Assembly: GCA_012719495.1 (NCBI GenBank)
Contig: JAAYAG010000113.1
Coordinates: 23,188-87,187 of the forward strand
DNA: 64,000 bases
Source of the DNA: Bacteroidales bacterium
GTDB lineage: Bacteria > Bacteroidota > Bacteroidia > Bacteroidales > Prolixibacteraceae
Reading direction: 5' to 3'
In this document: positions 1-6,976 of the stretch, piece by piece
Numbering within the stretch: the first letter of the stretch is position 1
Layout of the letters: each line of letters opens with the position of its first letter
Translations under genes and position numbers: made by a program
Notes under the pieces: generated by a model
What the model was told of the DNA's origin: nothing
Databases searched by the model: none
Seen by the model: the letters and a program-made list of their open reading frames with translations, nothing else

Positions 1-317
1 TGATCATGTAATAAATTCACCATAATGCAATTCAATTTCTTTGCATAATAGATTTCCTGTTTTTTATTTTCTTTAAGATTGCGTAATAGTTTTTCCCTTT
101 GAATTTTAAGTTTGAGTGTTTCAACCCACCTTTTAATAATACCCAGTTGATGACTATTCTTTTTGTTTTGTTCTGTGCTTATTCCCATCTTTTTCAATAG
201 CCTCTTTTCGTCATCACGAAGGAGTGCAGCCGTTTCAAATTGGTTGTTTTCAATAGCTGTTTTTTTTGCCTTAACAATCCTGTTCAATTGAATTCTTTTG
301 GTAATTTTCTCAAACAT
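1..317 (-). CDS. UVR-motif protein, partial (3' end outside window)
   Basis: An open frame of 105 codons reads from ATG at 317 off the left edge of the window with no stop. Residues about 20-43 (IENNQFETAALLRDDEKRLL) match the UVR motif shared by UvrB, UvrC, McsA and ClpC-type proteins, which mediates protein-protein contacts. The rest is strongly basic, predicted helical or coiled-coil, with no catalytic motif in view. A TAnnTTTG promoter box lies just upstream. The family cannot be fixed because the C-terminus is missing. In Bacteroidota such short UVR proteins are often uncharacterised or accompany Clp-type genes; that context is not visible here. Confidence 0.6.
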   Translation of the reverse strand, partial: MFEKITKRIQLNRIVKAKKTAIENNQFETAALLRDDEKRLLKKMGISTEQNKKNSHQLGIIKRWVETLKLKIQREKLLRNLKENKKQEIYYAKKLNCIMVNLLHD

Positions 318-336
318 ACTTTCTTGATTTTTTATT

Positions 337-374
337 CAAAGGTAAAGTTTCACTGCGCCATTTTACGGCGCAGT
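337..374 (-). promoter_or_regulatory. Promoter box and operator-like inverted repeat of the UVR-motif gene
   Basis: On the minus strand TACCTTTG (344-337) matches the Bacteroidota -7 consensus TAnnTTTG, about 20 bases upstream of the ATG at 317. Directly upstream lies a perfect 8-bp inverted repeat, ACTGCGCC (352-359) / GGCGCAGT (367-374), with a 7-base spacer. It sits where the -33 region and spacer would be, so it looks more like a repressor site than a terminator. No good -33 TTG was found. Confidence 0.4.
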
Positions 375-530
375 ATAAAATTCTTTTTATAAAAATTATT
401 GAATTTCAGCGTAAAATAGAAATCAGTTTTTTAAAAGGTTCAAAACCTAAACAGATTTATTAATTGATTTTTTTTCAACCTCTGCGACGTTGTATGGCAT
501 ATCGATTTTTTTAATTTGAAAAAATTGACT

Positions 531-1187
531 ATGCCATTAATTACTCAAGAATTTTTAAAAATGAAATTTAAAATATTAAGGAATAAATATTTTGAGTTTA
601 ACAAGCAGATATCTGTAAGTGAGAATGTTGAACTATTCCTTAGAAAGGTACTTCTCATTCAACGATCACAAATGTGCAGAAGGGAAACCGATTTGATTAT
701 TTGGTATAATTTTGAGAATAAAGAAATTCTTGCAGGAATTATTGCTTTGTTTTGGGAAAAGGGATACACCACTTATGTTTTATGGTTGGAAAATCTGAAT
801 GATGAAGAAATACCCTTCTCCTATGAAGTAAAAGAAAAAATTAAAAGGTATATAGACTCTTGTAGTGGTTTTATATATGCATTTAGTGAAAATTCACCCG
901 TGCCATTAAGCGGAAAGTGGTTGTTGGCTTATGCTGAAGGAAAGTTGAAAGAAAGATCTGCAATAATGCCTATTACAAATAATGAAACAGATTATTATGA
1001 AGTCCCCGAAAACCTTTGGTATTCATTACATGTTCAAGTAAAATATTTTGAACATACCGGCGAAGAATTATGTGTTGTAGCTACTCCTGAAACATGGGGC
1101 AGTTTTGCATTCTGGGTTAAACGCTGGGGGCTTTTTGAGAACCCATTAAATGACTATATGAGTAAGAAAAATAAAAAAAGCTTATAA
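531..1187 (+). CDS. TIR-like domain protein
   Basis: A 218-residue protein starting at ATG 531; a TTG five codons upstream at 516 is in frame but less likely. The central part fits the TIR-like fold of bacterial conflict proteins: a strand-helix start (LIIWYNFENKEILAGIIALF), then YVLWLEN (the YVDW position), a helix ending in KRYIDSCSGFIYAFSENSPV, then GKWLLAYAEGKLKERSAIMPI, corresponding to the W..ELG.AD....IAILPI block of TIR proteins. The catalytic glutamate usual in that last block (WELG) appears as WLLAYAEG, so NADase activity is uncertain. The C-terminal 60 residues have no recognised domain. It stands alone on the plus strand and its 3' end overlaps a minus-strand toxin relic by six bases. 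It could be a defence effector; the family call rests on pattern similarity only. Confidence 0.5.
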   Translation: MPLITQEFLKMKFKILRNKYFEFNKQISVSENVELFLRKVLLIQRSQMCRRETDLIIWYNFENKEILAGIIALFWEKGYTTYVLWLENLNDEEIPFSYEVKEKIKRYIDSCSGFIYAFSENSPVPLSGKWLLAYAEGKLKERSAIMPITNNETDYYEVPENLWYSLHVQVKYFEHTGEELCVVATPETWGSFAFWVKRWGLFENPLNDYMSKKNKKSL

Positions 1188-1247
1188 CATGTGAAAATCA
1201 AATTTCATTTCGGTAATCGACAGTTCTGACCAAACTATCTTGACCAT
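1182..1247 (-). pseudogene. RelE/ParE-type toxin, N-terminal remnant
   Basis: Immediately after the antitoxin-like gene, a 21-codon frame (MVKIVWSELSITEMKFDFHM) starts at ATG 1247. Its first dozen residues look exactly like the start of ParE/RelE toxins (VKIVWSE.A...L). It then stops at 1182, where the plus-strand TIR-like gene ends. A functional toxin needs about 95 residues, so this is a truncated relic. The spacing (3 bases after the antitoxin stop) is the normal operon spacing of such pairs. Confidence 0.45.
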
Positions 1248-1250
1248 TTG

Positions 1251-1442
1251 TTAAACATCTTCATTAGAAACAATCCTTCCCTCTTCCGATTGCTGTAAAC
1301 CATCCTCAACTTTTTCAATGAAAAAAAGTTGATCTATCAATTCATCAATTGAGAATGAATCGGCAAGGCGTTTAAGTGGAATATGTAAGCGATCCTTCGT
1401 ATGCACAAAACAACAATTTGTCCTTTTCCCAAAAGGAAACAT
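1251..1442 (-). CDS. Small antitoxin-like protein
   Basis: A 63-residue protein. Its C-terminal half (SIDELIDQLFFIEKVEDGLQ then QSEEGRIVSNEDV) resembles short antitoxins of Bacteroidota ParE/RelE modules, where a helix is followed by a G(R/K)(I/V)VS(N/H)E(D/E)V tail that wraps the toxin. The N-terminal 25 residues (MFPFGKRTNCCFVHTKDRLH) are not typical and may derive from a different start or a rearrangement. Only a relic of the toxin follows, so the antitoxin is probably an orphan. The function call is by pattern only. Confidence 0.4.
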   Translation of the reverse strand: MFPFGKRTNCCFVHTKDRLHIPLKRLADSFSIDELIDQLFFIEKVEDGLQQSEEGRIVSNEDV

Positions 1443-1474
1443 TTTGAGTTAATAAATGGGTATGTTATATATCT

Positions 1475-2791
1475 TTAATTTTCAATATCAGATGCGATAT
1501 ATCTCTTTAAGTTTTCTTCAAAGAATTGAATATCCTTTTTTGCTTTTTCAGCAATTTTCTGTACAGTTTGTTTTAATTTATCTTTATCAGCCAAGTTAAA
1601 AATAGCTTCGGAATTAAACTCATCAAAATTTAGTTGGGGTTCAGTATATTGAATGCCAAGAAAATGTTTATGTGATTTGTACTTTCCGTCACAATCATAA
1701 ATCAATTTTGTGATTTGAGTAGATTTAGTAAAATTGGAATTTACTGCAATTCCTTTTTTGCCTTTTTCCCAAATAATAAATCCAACATTAATATTTAGTC
1801 CTAATTCACAACCCCAACGAATTACTATATCACCTTCTCGATAAACTTCTTTAGAATATAATCCAAAAAAAATTGACCTTTCATTAAAATTACTTTTGAA
1901 ACAATTTAGTGTCTTCTCTTCATTTACTGTCTCAGTTATTTTTTCTAGCTCAATCTGGCATTCTATTAGTGCCTTTTCTAATTCATTCCAAAAATTCCAA
2001 AGTATTTTTGCTTTTGCGTAATCAAAATTATTTGCCACTTCTTTAGCATTCTGTAAATTACCAGAATTTTTGGTGATAAGGGTTACTATGTCTTCCTTCA
2101 TGGTTTGATAGGTTGATTGATTGGTTAATTTTTTTATAAGATTTATATATTGGTGGATGGTCTCCCTTATTGATGGAAGAGAAGTTGCTTCTTTAAGGCA
2201 ATTACTCAACCAGGGTAATATATGTTCTTTATATGAAATAATATGAAAATCTTTATTTATTTCTAAATCAATATAACTATCTTTTTGAGGTTTGTCCCCA
2301 ATTAAATTGAGATAAAGTAAAATGGCATTTTTATCAAAATTTTTATATCTCTTTAATTGACTTGGTTGATCAAGAGCATAGATTTTATTCTCAATTATAA
2401 TATGTTTCTTTTTTGAATCTTCAACCAATATATCAATTCGACCTCCATTCTCTCCATTTTCAGAAATTTTTGATGTAAAATATTCGACATGAGATCGTGA
2501 CGATGAATAATCAAATTCAGTAATAATTATTTGATTCTTTTCTGACTCATCACTATTTTGATTTGGGTTTTTTAATTGTTCGATAAAAAGTAAAAGAAAT
2601 TTATCGCCTTGCCCATGAGAGCCTTTGGTATCTAAAAGTTCTGCTATAAATGAAGAATGTAAACGAACTTCGCTTGTTTGTAATCCTAATATCTCAAATA
2701 CGTTAAATTTCTCACCGGTAATACGAATAATGTATTCATATTTTTCACGAATAGCATTTACTTCAATTAAAAGTTTTTCAATTTCCAGCAT
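1475..2791 (-). CDS. PD-(D/E)XK nuclease superfamily protein (PDDEXK_4-like)
   Basis: A 438-residue protein with the layout of the PDDEXK_4 family. The N-terminal FNVFEILGLQTSEVRLHS segment (29-46) is followed by FIAELLD....GSHGQGDKFL (48-66). The nuclease core comes next: D120 in GGRIDILVED, E134-x-K136 in IIIENKIYA, and the trailing Q/K helix DQPSQLKRY (141-149). The D...ExK triad is complete, so the fold is probably catalytic. The C-terminal half (about 225-438) is a separate alpha/beta domain seen with this family. Members are common in mobile and defence regions, but substrates are not established. It lies four bases downstream of the exonuclease gene, indicating cotranscription. Confidence 0.75.
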   Translation of the reverse strand: MLEIEKLLIEVNAIREKYEYIIRITGEKFNVFEILGLQTSEVRLHSSFIAELLDTKGSHGQGDKFLLLFIEQLKNPNQNSDESEKNQIIITEFDYSSSRSHVEYFTSKISENGENGGRIDILVEDSKKKHIIIENKIYALDQPSQLKRYKNFDKNAILLYLNLIGDKPQKDSYIDLEINKDFHIISYKEHILPWLSNCLKEATSLPSIRETIHQYINLIKKLTNQSTYQTMKEDIVTLITKNSGNLQNAKEVANNFDYAKAKILWNFWNELEKALIECQIELEKITETVNEEKTLNCFKSNFNERSIFFGLYSKEVYREGDIVIRWGCELGLNINVGFIIWEKGKKGIAVNSNFTKSTQITKLIYDCDGKYKSHKHFLGIQYTEPQLNFDEFNSEAIFNLADKDKLKQTVQKIAEKAKKDIQFFEENLKRYIASDIEN

Positions 2792-2794
2792 CTC

Positions 2795-3280
2795 TTATTT
2801 TTTAATTGTCATTAAATATGATAGATACAACTCCGCACAAGCCCTCGCATCGCTTAGTGCATCGTGATGGTTTAAAGATATATCGTTCAGTTGACATAAC
2901 AAAGCAAGTCCTTTGCGATAAATCTGGTAGGTGCAATGTTTTTCGAAATCAGGAACATGTATTCCAAAGTACCCAAGCGTTTGAGCCAAAACCGGAAAAT
3001 CAAAGGAAAATCCATTGTGCGCTACAACAGCCTGATCTTTAATAAATGGTTCAATAACAGGCCAAACCTGATCAAACGTTGGGGCATTTGCGGTTAACTG
3101 TGGGGTTATTCCATGGATATCGATAAAATTGTTCCAGAAATAGTTTTTGGGAGGTTGCACTAAAATATTTAGCTCATTGGTGATTATTCCGTGTTCTACC
3201 CTTACCAGTCCAACCTGGCAAATGCTCCAACGTTTGCCATGCGCCGTTTCAAAATCGATCGCAGTAAATGTTCTTTCCAT
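2795..3280 (-). CDS. 3'-5' exonuclease, DEDD family (DnaQ / Pol III epsilon-like)
   Basis: The start was chosen at ATG 3280, because the longer frame to 3325 would overlap the zinc-finger gene and the family begins with (F)TAIDFETA. Visible motifs: Exo I D9-F-E11 (AIDFETAHGKRW), Exo II HNGFSFDFPVL, Exo III HHDALSDARACAELYL, giving DEDDh-type metal ligands with the His of HHDALSDA. At 161 residues it is only the catalytic domain, as in stand-alone epsilon-like exonucleases that trim single-stranded DNA or RNA. It sits between the double zinc-finger gene (7-base gap) and the PD-(D/E)XK gene (4-base gap), so the three probably form one transcript. Confidence 0.85.
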   Translation of the reverse strand: MERTFTAIDFETAHGKRWSICQVGLVRVEHGIITNELNILVQPPKNYFWNNFIDIHGITPQLTANAPTFDQVWPVIEPFIKDQAVVAHNGFSFDFPVLAQTLGYFGIHVPDFEKHCTYQIYRKGLALLCQLNDISLNHHDALSDARACAELYLSYLMTIKK

Positions 3281-3287
3281 CTTTGTT

Positions 3288-3539
3288 TTATAATGCCGGT
3301 GCATGTCGTCCTTTGCCTGAACCATTGGGGTGGCGCTGACAAGTTGAGGATGTCATTGAGGTAATTGAATTAAACGATTGACCACAATACTTACAGGTGT
3401 ATTTCGACTTTTCACTTCCCTCGTACAACTTGTGTCGCCCTTTTCCTGAACCTAACGGATGCCGCTGACAACTTGATGAACTCAAACTTGAAACGCTTGA
3501 GAATTTTTGGCCGCAATACTCACAATAAAAATTTGCCAT
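3288..3539 (-). CDS. Double zinc-finger protein with tandem repeat
   Basis: An 83-residue protein made of two near-identical 40-residue units: YCEYCGQKFSSVSSLSSSSC...HPLGSGKGRH and YTCKYCGQSFNSITSMTSSTC...HPNGSGKGRH. Each has the CxxC...C...H spacing of a zinc-binding finger. Small proteins with the C..HP.GSGKGRH signature are widespread in Bacteroidota and often lie beside DnaQ-like exonucleases, as here. A nucleic-acid or protein adaptor role for the following exonuclease is an inference. The duplication is visible within the gene itself. Confidence 0.7.
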   Translation of the reverse strand: MANFYCEYCGQKFSSVSSLSSSSCQRHPLGSGKGRHKLYEGSEKSKYTCKYCGQSFNSITSMTSSTCQRHPNGSGKGRHAPAL

Positions 3540-4033
3540 GATAATTTGAATTTACTTGTTTGCCTACTCTGTGAAGTTTTCGGCTTCCCTTATTTTGAGT
3601 AAAGGTAAATGGCGAGTGAGACAATGGATGGCACAGTAAATTTGCCAATGGTTTTTTCAATAAAATATACTTTAGCCATCGTCGTTTAGTTCAGATGGTT
3701 TGTTTTATAAATGTAATCTTCGAAAAAGAAAGATTGAAATGAGATTACTGAAATGGTTATGGAAAAATTAAATGATTATACACTAATTGATGTCCTCCAT
3801 GATTTATTAGTTGAAATAAGAAGCTTGAATTCGAGGTTAGATGAAATAGAGCGAAAGTTGGATTTTCCATCCTCAAAGCTTAAACTTAATGAAACAAAAA
3901 GAGTGCTAAATTTCAGTGAGGCTGCTGAATATATTTCTACATCAAAAAGCAATTTGTATAAAATGACTTCTCTTATGCGAATTCCTTATTCAAAACCATC
4001 GGGCAAATGCTTTAAGAGTATTACCTTTATTTT

Positions 4034-4064
4034 TTATAAAAAAACCCCTTCTTTCGAAGAGGTT
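4034..4064 (-). terminator. Rho-independent terminator of tRNA-Cys
   Basis: A perfect 9-bp stem (4043-4051 with 4056-4064, TTTC loop, one G-U pair) is followed on the minus strand by a run of T residues (4044-4038), seven bases past the tRNA 3' end. Confidence 0.85.
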
Positions 4065-4070
4065 ATTTTG

Positions 4071-4141
4071 AGGTACCTGGCGGAATCGAACCGCCGTAAT
4101 CGGTTTTGCAGACCGGTGCCTAGCCGCTCGGCCAAGGTACC
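4071..4141 (-). tRNA. tRNA-Cys (GCA)
   Basis: A 71-base cloverleaf on the minus strand. The acceptor GGTACCT pairs with AGGTACC, the D-stem is GCC/GGC, the anticodon loop CTGCAAA has anticodon GCA, the T-arm is GGCGG-TTCGAAT-CCGCC, and the discriminator is U73, the identity base for cysteine. CCA is not encoded. A promoter box lies 17 bases upstream and a terminator follows, so it is a single-gene transcript. Confidence 0.95.
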
Positions 4142-4157
4142 CTTGTGTTTGCGGCTG

Positions 4158-4165
4158 CAAATATA
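4158..4165 (-). promoter_or_regulatory. -7 promoter box of tRNA-Cys
   Basis: TATATTTG on the minus strand is a perfect TAnnTTTG box, 16 bases upstream of the tRNA 5' end. The same octamer precedes tRNA-Leu in this window. Confidence 0.7.
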
Positions 4166-4315
4166 TCAAAAAAAACTTTCGCTAAAAACTTTTACCGAAA
4201 AACAGTGCATTTCCTGATTGCTTTTATTGGTAAGATATTGTTTGTTAGTGTTTTGTGGAATTGTTGAGCCTGAATTAAAAAATTAGACAGTGTTTTCAAG
4301 AGCTCTACTAAAAAT

Positions 4316-4344
4316 AAAAAAGGCAGCCATTAGGTTGCCTTTTT
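4316..4344. terminator. Bidirectional terminator downstream of glsB
   Basis: A stem AAAAAGGCA / TGCCTTTTT (4316-4324 with 4336-4344) gives a T-run on both strands. It lies 27 bases past the glsB stop on the minus strand. Confidence 0.7.
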
Positions 4345-4371
4345 ATGATGATTGAATTGATTGATAATGTA

Positions 4372-5331
4372 TTAGTCGATAGATACCATCGAGTTGGATT
4401 CTTTTGACATAACGTAGGTTTCAATATGACGGTCGCGTTTCGCATCATAAATATCACTGATGGTAACAATAATGCCGGTCTCTTCTACATCGCCAAATTC
4501 GTCGTTAAGTGTTGTCCCAAAGGAGCGCATAGTAGGCGATAAGTTGATATAAGCATTTACCAAAGGAGGAATGTTTTCTCCCAATTCGCGTACTTTTTTC
4601 GAAAGGATTTTATAATCTTCTTTCAGGTCGTTTTCAGTAAATATTGGGTTGTATAGTGAGTCGTCGATTGTGATGAGATATTTTTCTTTGGGCACAACCA
4701 AATTGTCATCGTCGTTGAAGTATTTCTTAAGATAAGATAAGATGTAATTTCTTGCTTCAATGTTGAAATGAGTGTACATGGTAAATTTTCCGAAAAAATA
4801 TTTCATTTCGGGGTGATCGACAATTAAAGCGCCCAATCCATCCCAAAGATTATCGAGGGCATAAAGAGCCTTGGCTCCTGCTTTACTCGACTGGTAATCG
4901 GGCTGAACAAATGATCGGCCTAATTCGATGGTATAAGGGAAAAATTTGGTTTTGAACTCTTCTGAGAAATGATACAAGTGAGCAGTAGCTAAGTTGGGGT
5001 CGCCATTGCTGTTGTAAATCAATTTATCGCATAATATGTAGCGGTATCCACCTAAAATTTCCTTTGCATCGGGGTCCCACACAATGAGCTGTTTGTATGG
5101 CATTTCGCCGGTGTCGTAAATGTCTATGTCGGTTTCGAGGCCTGTACCGCCACCCGCAGCACGAAAGGTTATTTCGCGTAAGCGCCCAATTTCCTGCATG
5201 ATATTTGGCGAATCGCTTGCCGTTAACACATAGATTTTGTTTCCTCCTTTATTAGTATCTCTGAGAAATTTATCGTTTGTAAGTTCCGCTTCGATTAAAT
5301 CTGACGGAATTTTTGGAATTATATCCTTCAT
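4372..5331 (-). CDS. glsB: Glycine lipid N-acyltransferase GlsB-like
   Basis: A 319-residue protein of the hemolysin / OlsB-like GNAT group (Acetyltransf_5). Visible landmarks are IMQEIGRLREITFRAAGGG (67-85), YKQLIVWDPDAKEILGGYRY (111-130) and the FFPYTIELGRSFVQPDYQ block (about 161-178). In Bacteroides, GlsB joins a beta-hydroxy acyl chain to glycine, making monoacyl (lyso) glycine lipids, and GlsA adds the second acyl chain; these lipids affect stress resistance and colonisation. Here glsA lies directly upstream with a 25-base gap on the same strand, matching the known gene pair. Length fits the family. Confidence 0.8.
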   Translation of the reverse strand: MKDIIPKIPSDLIEAELTNDKFLRDTNKGGNKIYVLTASDSPNIMQEIGRLREITFRAAGGGTGLETDIDIYDTGEMPYKQLIVWDPDAKEILGGYRYILCDKLIYNSNGDPNLATAHLYHFSEEFKTKFFPYTIELGRSFVQPDYQSSKAGAKALYALDNLWDGLGALIVDHPEMKYFFGKFTMYTHFNIEARNYILSYLKKYFNDDDNLVVPKEKYLITIDDSLYNPIFTENDLKEDYKILSKKVRELGENIPPLVNAYINLSPTMRSFGTTLNDEFGDVEETGIIVTISDIYDAKRDRHIETYVMSKESNSMVSID

Positions 5332-5356
5332 AATGTAAAAGTTTCAACTTCAATGA

Positions 5357-6220
5357 TTAAATAAACTGATTATTGCCCATTGCTTTTTGTTTGGGCAATT
5401 GATAGGTTATTTTCTTAACCTCTTCGGCCCATTCGATAGGCCTTTTTGTTTGGTTGAATGTTGAGTATGGGATAGGCTTTCCAAAATAAATCCTGAATGT
5501 TTTATTTTTATGTTTGAACATCTCGTCTGCTAAATACATCATTTCGATGTTCACTTTAATCCTGAAGAATTTGCGGATTTTGGCAAGATTGTAGAAAAAG
5601 TTGGAATTTCTGCCGTCGAAGAAGAAAGGAATAATGTCAATTTTGTGTTCGACAGCTTTCTGTATGAAATGCTTTTGCCAGGTGAGGTCTACAATTTTTC
5701 CGTTAATTTTGCGCGAACATAGCCCGGCCGGAAAAATCAATATCTGATCATCGGATTTATAAAGATCTTCAACTAAATTGGCGTAATTGCGTGATTGTGA
5801 GCCTACTTTATTGATAGGGACAAACCACTCTTTTAACGGGGTAATTTCGAGAAGGAAATCGTTAGAGATAGAACGGGTTTTTCCCAATGCTTCGGTAACA
5901 TACTTCAGCACAATCATTCCGTCGAGACCGCCAAGCGGGTGGTTTCCAACGAAAATAAATTTTCCCTCTTTGGGGATATTCTCGGTGCCGATCAATTCAT
6001 AATTGATGTTCAGAAACTTTATTCCTTCATTGACAAATTCAACACCTTTAAGATGTCCATATTGCAACATGAATGCATTCAGCTCTTTTAGATGCAATAT
6101 TCTTGTAAGCCAATTATAGATAAAACCAGGAACTTTCCCCGCTAGCTTAGGATTTTTCCCTTGCACTACTTTCCTGATGTCGATTGGTTGGAAACTATTA
6201 GATTCAACTTCCACTGCCAT
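5357..6220 (-). CDS. glsA: Glycine lipid O-acyltransferase GlsA-like (PlsC family)
   Basis: A 287-residue lysophospholipid-acyltransferase-type protein. GKFIFVGNHPLGGLDGMIVL (about 86-105) holds the acyltransferase block I with His and Asp five residues apart (H-x5-D rather than the usual H-x4-D), as in hemolysin-associated acyltransferases. IFPAGLCSRK is block III, and FFFDGRNSNFFY follows. Together with GlsB it would O-acylate the lyso-glycine lipid at the inner membrane face. It is first in the glsA-glsB pair; the 290 bases upstream are shared with the divergent mraZ promoter. Confidence 0.78.
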   Translation of the reverse strand: MAVEVESNSFQPIDIRKVVQGKNPKLAGKVPGFIYNWLTRILHLKELNAFMLQYGHLKGVEFVNEGIKFLNINYELIGTENIPKEGKFIFVGNHPLGGLDGMIVLKYVTEALGKTRSISNDFLLEITPLKEWFVPINKVGSQSRNYANLVEDLYKSDDQILIFPAGLCSRKINGKIVDLTWQKHFIQKAVEHKIDIIPFFFDGRNSNFFYNLAKIRKFFRIKVNIEMMYLADEMFKHKNKTFRIYFGKPIPYSTFNQTKRPIEWAEEVKKITYQLPKQKAMGNNQFI

Positions 6221-6427
6221 TCCTTTTTTTTAAGCGCCGAAAAATACAAATTTTTTTAATAGCAAAACGGTATCGTAAAAAAATGAAACAATCTCTTAAC
6301 CATTGCGATTCTTTTTTTCGAAGTCAAATTCAGAGTTCCCTTTCTTATCACGTCTCATATCTTGCTTTTTTTTATCGACTTGCGGGGTCTTATCAACAAT
6401 TTGTTGAAAAGTTTATCGTTTGGTGAA

Positions 6428-6489
6428 TTGGAATGGGGTGGAATAAAGTGGATAAATATTGTAATAAAGTGGAATAAATTTTAATTTTG
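6428..6489 (+). promoter_or_regulatory. mraZ/dcw promoter with MraZ-like operator repeats
   Basis: TAATTTTG (6482-6489) fits TAnnTTTG, with TTG at 6459-6461 giving a 20-base spacer; transcription would start about 10-15 bases before the mraZ ATG at 6512. Upstream and across the -33 region lie direct repeats: TTGGA at 6428, GTGGA at 6438 and 6448 (exact 10-base period), then GTGGA again at 6469 inside the spacer. MraZ proteins bind TGG-containing direct repeats spaced about one helical turn, so this is a likely self-operator. Confidence 0.6.
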
Positions 6490-6511
6490 GGTTTTATTTT
6501 AACAAAAGTGT

Positions 6512-6961
6512 ATGCTCGAGTTTTCCAATCAATATAATGCTACGATTGATGATAAGGGGAGGGTAGTTTTGCCTTCCGCTTACAAAAGGGAACTGGGTGA
6601 GTCATTCAACTGGACGATGATCGTTGAACTCGATCCGTACGAAATGTGTCTCAACCTGTATCCGTCGTCGTCGTGGGATAAACGAATGGAATTCATTAAG
6701 TCGAGGCTCAATCCAAATGATCCACGGCAGAGCAGGCTACTCGATAAGTTCTATCAGAATTTTGTGAAAATTGCTGTTGCCGAAAACGGGCGCATTAATA
6801 TTCCTAATGCATTCTTTCAGAAAAAAAGCATAATAAAAGATGTTGTTTTTACCGGGCAAGGTGACAGGATACGATTGTGGGATGTTGGAGAATTCCAGAA
6901 AGCAATGATTCCTGATGACGAGTTCAAGGGATTGTTTGAAGAATTTCTTGGAGGAAATTAA
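6512..6961 (+). CDS. mraZ: Transcriptional regulator MraZ
   Basis: A 149-residue protein with two SpoVT-AbrB-like halves. The first has NATIDDKGRVVLPSAYKREL, the second has VAENGRINIPNAFFQKKSI with the repeated G-R-(V/I)-x-(L/I)-P core. MraZ forms a ring-shaped oligomer, binds direct repeats upstream of its own gene and represses the dcw operon. It is the first gene of the cluster, 15 bases before rsmH, and sits behind a promoter with decamer-spaced repeats. Confidence 0.95.
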   Translation: MLEFSNQYNATIDDKGRVVLPSAYKRELGESFNWTMIVELDPYEMCLNLYPSSSWDKRMEFIKSRLNPNDPRQSRLLDKFYQNFVKIAVAENGRINIPNAFFQKKSIIKDVVFTGQGDRIRLWDVGEFQKAMIPDDEFKGLFEEFLGGN

Positions 6962-6976
6962 ACGCAGGACGCCCCA

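Larger units (their letters stand above)
3759..4217 (+). pseudogene. Excisionase-like HTH protein, 3' end replaced
   Basis: Residues 1-90 from ATG 3759 look like the helix-turn-helix / excisionase proteins of Bacteroidota mobile elements: a coiled N-terminus (IRSLNSRLDEIERKLDF), then LNFSEAAEYISTSKSNLYKM and IPYSKPSGK. The family normally continues with a wing of the type KIYFKRSDLDEWM. Here the frame instead runs through the tRNA-Cys terminator and the tRNA itself on the opposite strand, giving meaningless sequence from about 4015 on. The gene is therefore truncated at its 3' end next to the tRNA, as expected for the stump of an integrated element. Confidence 0.55.
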
